This document shows, piece after piece, positions 45,208 to 55,664 of a stretch of 64,000 nucleotides of DNA (positions are counted from its first letter, which is position 1; each line of letters begins with the position of its first letter). The stretch comes from Elgaria multicarinata webbii (lineage: Eukaryota > Chordata > Lepidosauria > Squamata > Anguidae). The stretch spans positions 21,368,740-21,432,739 of the forward strand of contig NC_086175.1 of assembly GCF_023053635.1 (NCBI RefSeq), read 5' to 3'. The notes beneath the pieces are model-generated. The model was not told the DNA's origin, did not search any database, and saw nothing but the letters and a program-made list of their open reading frames with translations. The position numbers and the translations under genes are program-made.

Positions 45208-48062
45208 TATAGCACCATCAATGTACATGGTGCTGTACAGAGTAAAACAGTAAATAGCAAGACCCTGCCGCATAGGCTTACATTCTAATAAAACCATAAT
45301 AAAACAATAAGGAGGGGAAGAGAAAGCAAACAGGCACAGGGTAGGGTAAACAGGCACAGGGTAGGGTAAAACTAACAGTATAAAGTCAGAACAAAATCAA
45401 GTTTTAAAAGCTTTAGGAAAAAGAAAAGTTTTTAGCTGAGCTTTAAAAGCTGTGGTTGAACTTGTAGTTCTCAAATGTTCTGGAAGAGCGTTCCAGGCAT
45501 AAGGGGCAGCAGAAAAAAATGGACGAAGCCGAGCAAGGGAAGTAGAGACCCTTGGGCAGGTGAGAAACATGGCATCAGAGGAGCGAAGAGCACGAGCGGG
45601 GCAATAGTGTGAGATGAGAGAGGAGAGATAGGAAGGAGCTAGACAGTGAAAAGCTTTGTAGGTCAACAGGAGAAGTTTATATTGGATTCTGAAGTGAATT
45701 GGAAGCCAATGAAGAGATTTCAGAAGTGGAGTTACATGGTCAGAGCGGTGAGCCAAGAAGATGATCTTAGCAGCAGAGTGGTGAACAGAAACCAACGGAC
45801 TGATGTGAGAAGAAGGAAGGCCAATGAGAAGAAGGTTGCAGTAGTCCAACCGAGAAATAACCAATGCATGAACAAGAGTCTTGGCAGAAGAGACAGACAA
45901 AAATGATCGAATCCTGGCAATATTATACAGGAAAAAACGACAGGATTTAGCTACTGCCTCAATATGAGGAACAAAGGAGAGCGAGGAATCAAATATAAGC
46001 CAAGACTACGAGCTTCCTTGACTGGAGTAAGCGTAACATCATTGACAGTAAGAGAGAATGAGAGATGAGGAGAAGGTTTAGGAGGAAAAACAAGCAATTC
46101 AGTCTTTGCCATATTAAGTTTCAAACGACGATGAAGCAACCAAGCTGTGATATCTGAAAGACATGCCGAGATACGATCGTGAACATCAGGAGAAAGATCC
46201 GGAGATGAAAGATATAATTGTGTATCATCGGCATACAGATGATATTGGAGGCCATGAGATTGAATAAGATTACCCAAGGGCAACATGTATAAAGAAAACA
46301 ACAACGGACCAAGCACCGAGCCTTGGGGAACCCCTACTGAAAGGGGAAAAGAAGAAGACGAGCTGCCATTAGCCAATAAGCTGAAAGAGCGACCCTCTAG
46401 ATAGGAGGCAAACCAGTTATAGACAGAGCCACAAAATCCAAGGTCATGAAGGGAATCTAAAAGAAGATCATGATCAACTGTGTCAAAGGCTGCAGTTAGA
46501 TCAAGGAGAATAAGAACGGAATAATGGCCTTTAGACTTGGCAGTAAGAAGATCATTGGTAATCTTAGTAAGGGCTGTTTCAGTGGAATGCAAAGGACGGA
46601 ATCCAGATTGAAAAGGATCCAGAGCAGAGTTACTAGAAAGAAAATCAAGACAACGAGAGTAGACCACACGCTCCAGGATCTTTGAAACAAACGGCAACAA
46701 AGAGACAGGTCGGTAGTTAGACAGAGATAGCCTATCAAGAGTAGGTTTCTTGAGAATAGGAGAGACTGTAGCATGTTTAAAAGCAGAAGGAAATGAACCA
46801 GAGGACAGAGAAAAATTAATAATATGAAGCAAGGAAGGGAGGATAGCAGGGATAAGATTAATAAAGACGCGAGAAGGAATCGGATCACGAGAACAAGTGG
46901 AAGGCTTTGAAGAGCGCAGTATTGTAGACAGTTCATCAGCTGAGACCGAAGGAAATGCAGAGAAATTTGCAGGAGGAACTGACAGATGAGGAACAGGAAC
47001 TGGAAGAGGAGCAGAGCTGGCCAGATCAGAGCGAATAGTTTGGATTTTAGCATTGAAAAAAGAGGCAAAGTTATTAGCAGACAGAGAGGCGGGGAGAGAT
47101 GGTGGATTAGGCTTCAGAAGAGAATTGAAGGACGCAAAGAGCCGCTGAGGATGCCTAGCATTTGACTGGATCAACGTTGAGTAATACTGCTGTTTGGCCA
47201 ATGAAATGGCAGAAGAGAAAGAGGAGAGTACAAATTTGTAATGGACAAAGTCCGCCCAGTCCCTGGTCCTGCGCCAAAGGCGTTCAGCTGCCCGGGAACA
47301 AGAGCGAAGGTAGCGGAGGAAAGAGGTGAGCCACGGTTGGGGTTGAGAAGGGCAAACTATCCGAGTTGTAGATGGAGCAAGATTATCAAGAGTTGAAGAT
47401 AAGGAGGAATTAAAGAAGGAGACAGCTGAGTCCAAGGAGACAGCCGAAAAGACAGAAGGAAGAGAGGAGGCTAGAGACTGAGAAAAAGCCTTATAATTGA
47501 TAGATTGCAAGTCACGACAAGAGCGAGAAGCGGGACGTGAAGGAGGAGGATTATGAGTAATATTGAAAGAAACTAGGTGATGATCTGACAATGGAAAGTG
47601 AGCAGTAGAAAAGTCCAAAACAGAGCAATTCCGAGTGAGAACAAGATCCAGACAGTGTCCAAGGGAATGTGTGGGTACATCAGACGAAAGCTTAAGATCA
47701 TAAGAGGAAGATAATGAGTGAAATCGTAGAGCTGCAGCGTCTTGAGGGTCATCCACATGAATATTGAAGTCACCCAAAATAAGAGTAGGACAGTTATCAG
47801 AGAGGAAAAAGGACAGCCACGAATCAAAATCAGAGATAAATTTTGAGGACGAGCCTGGGGGGCGATACAGAACTGCAATCCGCAGTCGCAATGGAGTGAA
47901 AAGCCTCACCACATGTACCTCAAAAGAGGAAAAACAATGTGACGGTGGAATGGAAAGAGGCTCACAGTTTTCCCCAAGAAAACTGTATGGTGCATCATTG
48001 TGAGCAGTAGCAGATCTGGATCCTTTTGAAAAAAGAACAAAACAAATTTCTCTACAAGGCAC
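45139..48062 (-). mobile_element. L2-type LINE, long 5'-truncated copy
   Basis: Minus strand. 48062-45951 is a 703-codon frame with the C-terminal part of an apurinic-type endonuclease ([23 protein letters not shown]) and a full reverse transcriptase ([59 protein letters not shown]). The frame then shifts near 45990-46005, probably by loss of one base. The rest of ORF2 runs on from about 45990 to 45397 (RLDYCNLLLIGLPSS, LHWLPIHFRIQYK, AWNALPEHLR). The 3' tail (TAGCACCATCAATGTACATG) ends in a long ATT repeat. The front of the endonuclease is missing. With one visible frameshift this is a fairly young copy. Confidence 0.92.
45146..45206. repeat. (ATT)n(ATTT)n tail of the L2-type LINE
   Basis: About fifteen ATT units then ATTT units, on the 3' side of the minus-strand LINE. 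It is the same kind of tail as at the other L2 copies but much longer. Confidence 0.9.
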
Positions 48063-48089
48063 TTAAACAAGGCAATCTACAAGGCACTT

Positions 48090-48290
48090 TTCCTCTTTAT
48101 TATTATTTATTACATTTCTATACCACCCCATAGCCAAAGCTCTCTGGGCATTTTACAAAAGGAAGTTCACAAAATTGTAATCTTGAAGGCTGGCGCTGTC
48201 GTATTATTATTTGTTATAAGCCACTCTGGGAGCCTTTTTTTGGCTGAAAAGTGGGGTAAAAATGTTAATAATAGCAACAACTGGGGTGTG
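48090..48290. mobile_element. Two short LINE tails
   Basis: 48096-48170 minus strand: TATTTATTACATTTCTATAC, AGCTCTCTGGGCATTTTAC. 48200-48275 plus strand: TTATAAGCCACTCTGGGAGC. Confidence 0.65.
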
Positions 48291-48324
48291 GGGAGCCATG
48301 GGAGAAATGTATAAAAATGTGAAT

Positions 48325-48490
48325 GAGCGCAAATCTTAAACCACGGCTTTAACCACAGTGACTAAGGCTTTTTGCCTTAGTTACTTTGGTTACAGCCATG
48401 GTTTAAGGTGTCTTCTGAACACAGCTCAGCTTTCTGGCTTAACAACTGTGGTTAAAGCTGTGGTTTAAGGCGTCTTCTGAACAGGGCCAC
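48325..48490. mobile_element. Foldback hAT-like miniature element, left end lost
   Basis: TTAAACCACGGCTTTAACCA pairs with the mirror arm near 48400, followed by the CTTCTGAACAGGGCCACTG end shared with 21790-22026. Confidence 0.65.
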
Positions 48491-48949
48491 TGAGGGTTCC
48501 CTCAAAAACTTGGAATAGCCACAGGCCATGATAAGCGAGACCAGCAACAAAATGTCGCTGTGTGGAGTGTTTTTGTTGAGTAAGTAATATAATTGAATGT
48601 GCATATTGATTATATTGTATAATGTTTTATGTATTAATAAAAATTAATTTAAAAAAACCTTTCAGTGTGGAGTGTTCCTGCCTTCTTCCAGGATTCTGTA
48701 TTCCATTCCGCCATGAACACTCAGCATCCTGTGACTAGTGAACATGCTTAGTCCTTAATTTGGGATGTTTTGAGGCTTATCTGCCCCCTTAACGGTCCCT
48801 TTCCTCTCTCCCCCTCCCAAAGATTTTTAATTTTAACTACCAAACCTGCTGATATTTTCTTGTTGTAGGTGGACGGTGCCGTTTTGCACTTGGGAAACTA
48901 TTAGGCTTTCAGTCGGATCCAGCAAGGGTTTTCCTTTTCTTAGCGCACG

Positions 48950-49868
48950 TTTGCCAAAACATTACCCCCCTAATGAAGTGGAATCAATCCGCGCTAGCGC
49001 TTTTCCGCCGAGAGAGGGCGCCGCCTGTTCCCCTCATTAAGCGCTGAAAACAAATAAATAAACCTTTCAGCGCGTCGAATGCGGTTCTCTTACCTACCGC
49101 CAGGTGGAAGCCACGACTCTGCCTCCCGGGAAGTTTAAGAAAGTTTGCAAGGCAACTAACTGTGTTGCTGTCGACAAAGAAACAGTCGGAGGTAGGAGCG
49201 GTGGAGGTAGGTCTGCCTTCGTAGCGGGGCGAGACGGAAAGTGAGCGAGGAAGGGCGGGAGAGCTCTTTGCTTGTCAGCCACGGGAGGAGCTCCCCGGTC
49301 GGCGAGGGCAGCGCGCAGCCGGCAAGTGCGAGGGGCGTTCGGCGCCCCTGCAAGCAGAGCCGCGGTTTTGTGGGCTAGAATTCGTTTTCCCCCGACTTGT
49401 TGTGGGGCGCTAATAGTAGCGTCGGAGGGGCTGGAAGCGACGGAGTAGCCCGGCATTAAAGAGCTCTTCGGCTCTACCCTGAGCTAACGGTGAGGAGGCG
49501 GCTTAGTATTACAGGAGAAACGCTTCCCTTCAAAGACGCCTCCAATTAACGCCTCGCCCCTATTTGCTTCCCCTCAGAAGGATACTTTGAACAGACCTTT
49601 TCCGCTCTCACCCCCACCCCACCCCACGCAGTCTATTTATAGTTCCGAAACTTTTAACAAAGCCCTGAACTACATGTGAGGAGAAAGAGGGGAGTGCTTT
49701 AGAGATAAGCTTCCCGGGGTATGTGGGGGGTGGGTGGCTGGTATGCTTCTCTCGCTCTTCTCCCCCCTCTCCAATAGCAAACATTTTGACAGTGGCTCTC
49801 TGTTTCCCACTTCTGCGCCCCCCCCCCCGCCATTCCTCAACACCTCAATAGCTCTCTTCTCTTGCCAG
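48950..49868 (+). promoter_or_regulatory. LMO7 CpG-rich promoter with candidate noncoding exon and 5' UTR intron
   Basis: Very GC- and CpG-rich from about 48950 to 49600. Two splice-like sites frame a candidate 5' UTR intron: a donor GTGAGG at 49490 (after GAGCTAACG) and, just before the coding ATG, an acceptor with a long pyrimidine tract ending CTTCTCTTGCCAG at 49868. If used, a noncoding first exon ends at 49489. This is inferred from motifs only. Confidence 0.5.
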
Positions 49869-49870
49869 CC

Positions 49871-49942
49871 ATGGAAGAAAGACAGGATGCCGAGGGCGCC
49901 TGCTGCGATGGAGCGTTTGCTGAAGCTCGCCGATGGATGGAG
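49871..49942 (+). CDS. LMO7: LMO7 first coding exon (partial gene)
   Basis: 72 nt from ATG to GAG|GTAAGA, giving 24 codons in phase 0: MEERQDAEGACCDG followed by AFAEARRWME. Known: LMO7 and its paralogue LIMCH1 begin with a short acidic leader and a motif like AF-x-EAQ-x-W-[IV/M]-E, which leads into the calponin-homology domain. LMO7 lies just downstream of UCHL3 on the same strand in human. LMO7 is a CH-PDZ-LIM scaffold at adherens junctions that also binds emerin. The next exon (AVTEKNF-like) was not found before 64000, so the first intron exceeds 14 kb. The ATG context (CCAGCCATGG) is good. LMO7 has several alternative starts in mammals, and only this one is supported here. Confidence 0.82.
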
Positions 49943-51477
49943 GTAAGAGCGAGGGTTTGTTGGGGTGGGTTGCAGGTAAAAGGTGGGGGGACCTTTTCAT
50001 CTTCGCCCCCCTTTTTTTAACTCTTGTGCTCATCAAAACAAAGTTATTGAGTCTGGGAGCTTTACATTCCAGAAATGATTTACTCTTGACAGGCTTTTTG
50101 TGTAGCAGTTCATTTCGAAGGAAGGGAGTGGCTGGCTGATGCTTAATCAAACTACCATAGTATGAATCCCAGATAGGTGGGGAAGGGGTGTGTGTGTTAC
50201 TGGATGAGGTAATGGGCCTTCCCTGTATGTGCAGAGTCATCCTTCTATTATTTCGTTTAGTTCTTGAATTACAGTGGGTTTAGAGGGAGGTTGGCCCTTT
50301 ACCTTTTGTGGTGGTGCTTCCCCTAACCTACTTTGCGGAGTGGTGTGAATTCAGTAAAACTGGATGGAGTCCAGACTGTGCAGCTTGCAAATTTATTTAC
50401 GAGTCTCCCTGGCCTTCCTCTGATAATTTGAGTGCTGGTTTTAGGTCTGTGAGTCCAGCCCTGTCACTCTGAGAGTCCTTGGTCAAATAAAGCCTCGATT
50501 TGATGGAAATTGCATCGGAGTTCCTTTACAATTAACAAATTAATAATATACCCTAACTTGGCGATAAGCCTTAAGTTTGGTGGGACTAACTTTAGAATAC
50601 ATGTGCATATATGTTAGGGCTGTTGGTGTTTCATTGTGGTTGCCAAATACCTCAATATATCCTTTAGTGTGTTCGTTAATGTAAAAGTGTGATTATTATT
50701 TGGGGATGTCTAGTTCCTCTGGAATGTAACAATTTCCAAAGAGGTAGCCATGTTAAGTATGTTACAGCAAAAATAAGAGTTTTGTAGTTGAAGAAAGCTT
50801 GTGCCATAACAAATTTGTTGGTCTTTAAAGTGTTCCAACATCCCTTGTTTCCTTAGAGCATACAGTGGGTATCATGGATGTCCTCTTCACGCTTCACTAG
50901 AATGGAATGAGTAGCTGTTATATTATACATGGTAACTCCAAGAAAGCTGTATTTCCTGTTAAAGTTTAAACTAGAAACTTGAGAATTTCTAAGTCCGGAT
51001 GAGCAGGCTGTTCTTATTGGGAGGTTCCCTTTAAGAATGCAGTAAATGGTGAATCCTACTCAGGTGCAGATGCTAAAAAAGATGGCCTTTAGGTCCAGTA
51101 TCAAATTTCCCTTTAAATGTCCTCAAATGAACAATGGGATGGCGGGTACATTCCTTTCCACTTAGCAAAGCATATATTGAATTTTGTAGTAGGGTTTGGA
51201 TCTGTAAGCAGTTCTTCAGGGGGTAATTCAGTTGTCAATTTGAACTAGTGTGCTCCTGCCAACACTTACACCTGCGGGAGAGACTTGACAACCGATTCCT
51301 GAAAAGTGCCTAACACATTCTTGGAATTCAGAATATGTAATTGGAAGAGGTATTGCAATATAAAATTAACAAGGTGTCTTGTTTAGTTCAGTAGAAGTTA
51401 ACGTCTGAACACTTTTTCACCAATAGCTGCAGACATTTCTGTACTTTTGCAGGTTTTTTTAGAAGTGATGCTTAGAG
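49943..51477. other. LMO7 intron 1, first part
   Basis: No gene or named repeat seen. The second LMO7 coding exon was not found here. Confidence 0.45.
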
Positions 51478-51562
51478 TACAATCCTATGCATATTTAGAC
51501 AGAAAAAAGTCCTACAACTCCGATGTAGGCCTTTTTTCTGTCTAAACATGCTCTCTTAGGTA
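51478..51562. mobile_element. Foldback miniature element (AGACAGAAAAAAGTCC family)
   Basis: TTTAGACAGAAAAAAGTCCT, a short centre, then GGCCTTTTTTCTGTCTAAAC. The most complete palindrome of its family in the window. Confidence 0.65.
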
Positions 51563-52639
51563 TTTAACTACTTGCAGATTTTTTTCCAACTTCAGGAATT
51601 ATGGTGCTCACTTGACAAGGTTTGTAAAAGAAAAATACATTTGTGACATTTTCGTCCGGCTCTTCTTCTGTTTCAGGAAATGGAATTTTAATGTACTCTT
51701 ATGGCTTGACCTGCTTTGGCAAGAAAAAATTCCCTACACAGAGACTTTGAGTATTTGAGCTTACAGGTTTATAGCTCCTACATGGGAAATGCAAAGGCAG
51801 CCTTCCTTACACAGCAGGTGTGCTGGAATGCAGAGTGTAATCATAGCGTTAGCTGCAGAGAGTAAATCATGACAGTTTTCCCAAGGGGATATGCAAACCG
51901 CCCGGAAACAGATTTCTATAGTAATGTTGGCCATAGATGGCAAACTTCTGTATTCCCTGGGTTACTCTGCTCTCCAGAAGGTTGTCCAGTATACTTTGCT
52001 CCACAAATTGACCTCCTCGTGAAGTGGCTAGGCCCAATAATAGTTACATCTTTTGGCTCAAGAAATATTTTTTATACATTCCTACCCAATGTCTGCCTTG
52101 TATTGGCTACACCTTTAATATTTCTTAATAGTCACTTTCAAGCCAGAGCAGTTGGTAGAAGATGATATCCTTGACACTGCTGAAAATTCACTTGAAGAAT
52201 GTAGTCAAAACCATCATCGTCTTGCATGTTAACATGTGGTAATAATAACACTTACAAAATAGGCCCTCTATTCTGTTGGCATTGATTCACAGGTGGGAAC
52301 AGCAATAAAATTCTAAATATGAAATAGTGAAATACAAGTGTAAATGTGGAGTTTTTTAATAAAAGTGTAGAGAGAACTTCCACAGTGTAGCTGAGAGTAA
52401 TAAGAGTGCACATGTTTAAATGTAAACATTACAATAGTTCAAATGCAATTATAATAGTTTAAAATTTTGCACAGGTCAATTCGTGCTATTGAATATCTCC
52501 CAGAATGTCAGGTATATTTCTTAAAACAGATGTCACTAACATGTTGGAAGTATATGGACTTTACTTTCATTCAAGGCAAAGCTTTCAATAAAAACGAACT
52601 TCAGGCTGAAAGTGCTGCAATGAGCATGCTTTTCAATGA
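51563..52639. other. LMO7 intron 1, unremarkable
   Basis: No supported features. Confidence 0.4.
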
Positions 52640-53312
52640 GTGAGCTTCTCTCCTTACATTAGATAACTGCAATGCACTCTATATGGGGCTGCCCTCAAAG
52701 ACTATTCAGAAACTGCAGCTTGTGCAAAATGTAGATGCTACATTACTAACTGGCACCAGAAGGTCTGAACATAGAAGACCAATTCTGGACTTCTTGTATC
52801 AAGGTGTGGGTTTCAACTTATAAAGTCTTACCTGGCTCAGGACTGTAATACCTGATGGAACACCTTTCTCAACCTGAATGTACTTGGACACTACGATCAA
52901 CATCTGGTGTCTCCCTCCAAGTGCCACCTCCAGGGAAGGCTTGGAAGGTGGCAGCAAGGGAGAGGGTCTTCTCAATGGTGGCCTCTCAACTTTGGAATGA
53001 GCTCCCCACTGAGACCCGCCTGGCACCAACACTGATGTTTTTGCTGCCAGGTAAAAGCCACCCTCTTCTCCCAAGCAATTAATGGGATATGAGGAGGCAT
53101 CTATGTTGGTTCTTTTAGAACAGGATTATTAAGAAAAACATTTTTTATTTAAATTGTTTTTAGCTGTTTATATTATTTTAAGTGTTCGGTGTTAATTTTT
53201 TAGACTATTTTTATTAAATTGTATTTTGTATTTTTATGAAAAGTTGTAAACTATCCAGGGAGTTTGGGCTATGAGGCGATATAGAAATGAAATTAATAGT
53301 AATAATAATGAC
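52640..53312 (+). mobile_element. L2/CR1-group LINE, ORF2 C-terminus and 3' UTR
   Basis: Degraded frame: D-N-C-N-A-L-Y-M-G-L-P near 52665 and RVFSMVASQLWNELPTETRL at 52960-53020. The 3' UTR ends at ATGAGGCGATATAGAAATGA with AAT repeats. Same group as 12358-13010. Confidence 0.8.
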
Positions 53313-55091
53313 GGCTTGGATGTGTCTCGCCAGATTTAGAAAAGCGATTCAGGGCAACTTCTTTATTTGTTAATTTGTCCTCTATTTCTTCCTGTGACAT
53401 GGGGCCTCTGAAGGGATAGTTTTGTAAGGCATTGTCTGGTTACTAGATAGGCAAGCAGGTCATCAAGCAGTGAAGACAAAACATTGTAACTGCAATGATT
53501 CTTTGTCAAGACTTGGGTTGCAAAGTATTGCAATTAGGAAACAGGTTCTTGGATACCAGTATTTGTAGAAGGCTGGTGGATACAGAAATACTGGAAATAG
53601 GTTCCTAGGTACAGGGTTGGAGCACTGCAGACCCAAACCTACGATCTAAATTTTGAAAAGTTGGATACTAGGCTGTAGCAGTACAGTTTCACAGGCAGGT
53701 GCAGTATTTCAGTTGGCTGTTTAGTAAACAGATTTTTTAATGTCCATGATATAGAAGGGCAAGTTTTTTCTTGTGCCAATGCACAGAACAATCTCTTGCA
53801 GGCTTTTAAAATTTAGAAACATACTTTAGGTGGGATAGGGTATGATGCAGATCAGGCTTGTGGGGCTGTGTGTGTTTAATCCTTTCACATGAATTTGCTG
53901 ATTTAACCCCGTTATTGGGAAACTACCATTTATCTGACGGGGAAGGATACAGATACCATGCTGGTACCTCCTGTTTTCCCCAGCAGAGGAACAGGATTTA
54001 TCTCCTCACCCTGTTCAATGCACCAATCCAATCTAGTTTGGTTCCCTCTATGGCTGCTTTTAAAAAGAAAAAGAGAAGCAGGTGATCCTGTTCATGTATC
54101 ATGTTTGTTTGGCCCAAAGAGCACATTGATATATCAAGATTAAATTGAAGTTTGCTTAAATAATTCTGCAGCGTTAATGTAAAACCTACATTGGCTAGAG
54201 CACTTAAAATGGGATGTCTCTGCTTCCTGTCCCACAGTAACAAACATTCCACATATGCCAAAAATAGCAGAACAGGGACTTAAAGGCATTTCTTTGTGTC
54301 ATGTGTGAAGACTTCTTTAAGTCTGGAGGCATGTGCCTCTGGATTTCAGTCGAGCAGCTGCCATTCCTTACACCTTCAGACCGTTTGTCCTCTACAACAG
54401 AGCTGATTTCAAGAGGAAGGGTATTGTGGCAAGCAAGGGACGGGGGAGAAGGAATCTATTCTCTCCTACCTATGTACTGGTAATAGTTTTTGAACAGTCC
54501 ATATGTGAATGGTCCAAATAGTCATATTTGACAAACTAAAATCTCAAAGTAAGTAATTCACTAACTAAATGTAAAACCTTATTTACTATTGTTTGGCCTC
54601 CGTGGTAAACTGACACAAAGCATCTACTGAAATTGGATACCTGTCTGACTGAAGTCTCAAGAATGCTAAGTTTGCACTATCCACCAATGACTTAAATTTG
54701 ATAAAGGGCTTACGATACTTATGAATGTACTAGATTTGTGATTAAGACATTCTTGCAAGGTGTATTTTAACTGCACAATTTCTTCATTGTAGCCACAGCA
54801 GCACAAATGTTTGAGGGGGAGATGAATGTAAAACAGAGCTAACTTTAAGCAAGTACAGCAAGCTATACTAAAGTAACTTTTATAGTATTTGAGTTTCCAC
54901 TGCCATATATCATCAGATGAAGAAAGTAAAGACAAACATAAGGTTTTTTTATTGTTTACAGACTGCTATTGTCTTTACTTGAGAAGAAAAGTCAAAATAT
55001 TATGCTACTTAGAAACCTAAGGTGAACAGGATCCTAAGGCATCTACTACTGTATAGTCAATCCATTGGATCATAAAGACTCTAGATGTATT
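53313..55091. other. LMO7 intron 1, unremarkable
   Basis: No supported features up to the copia target site. Confidence 0.4.
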
Positions 55092-55096
55092 GGATA

Positions 55097-55618
55097 TGTC
55101 AGGTTTCTGGGTGAGTGAGCCAAAAAGTGACTAGAGGTTTTTCTGCCATTATGACACATAAGGAGAAATCCAGATTAGCTGGTGGTATTTTCATGGCCAA
55201 AGTGATTATTGCACCTACAGTCAGGTGACTAATTAAGAGCAGCTGGAATGGTTTGCTGACTCACAAAGAGTGTGGTAAAGCTGATGTAATAATACCACAT
55301 GGTAAGAAAGCCACTAACTGATTGGCTCAAAGGACTATAAAGAAGAATATGGACTATGGATAGTGTGGAGAAGAAGGGTTAGGTTTAGAGTAAAAGTCAT
55401 TGTGTATATTGATGTAAATATCTACTGCTGCACTGCCATGCTGTAATGATACTGCACAGTAAAGGACTTAGTTGAGCACCACTGATCTTTGTCTGTGTGG
55501 TCTTTCATCTTGAGATCAGCTTCTTTGTTTTTGACACTGGACTTCCTGAAAAACTCTGCTTGTGTGAGTTGCATTCTGCACTAGCTTTAAAAAGTGCATT
55601 ACTATACTTACCACGTCA
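55097..55618 (+). repeat. 5' LTR of the copia element
   Basis: 522 bp, begins TGTCAGGTTTCTGG and ends CTTACCACGTCA. Contains TATAAA near 55336. Identical to the 3' LTR at a constant offset of 4569 bp. Confidence 0.95.
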
Positions 55619-55622
55619 GTGT

Positions 55623-55638
55623 TGGGTTATGGGCCCAG
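55623..55638 (+). other. Copia primer-binding site (initiator tRNA-Met anticodon arm)
   Basis: TGGGTTATGGGCCCAG starts four bases after the 5' LTR and is complementary over 16 bases to the anticodon stem-loop of vertebrate initiator tRNA-Met (CTGGGCCCATAACCCA), not to a tRNA 3' end. Drosophila copia is known to prime with a cleaved initiator-tRNA half. Confidence 0.8.
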
Positions 55639-55664
55639 ACCGCTTCCAGTGCAAAGACTGAGAG

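Noticed and set aside
46496-47068. 190-codon Leu-rich minus-strand frame overlapping the L2 reverse transcriptase.
   Set aside because: Alternative frame of the LINE ORF2. Its hydrophobic look comes from the shifted reading of Ser-rich codons.
49094-49456. 120-codon minus-strand frame in the LMO7 CpG-rich zone.
   Set aside because: Compositional artefact of GC-rich DNA with no recognisable domain.
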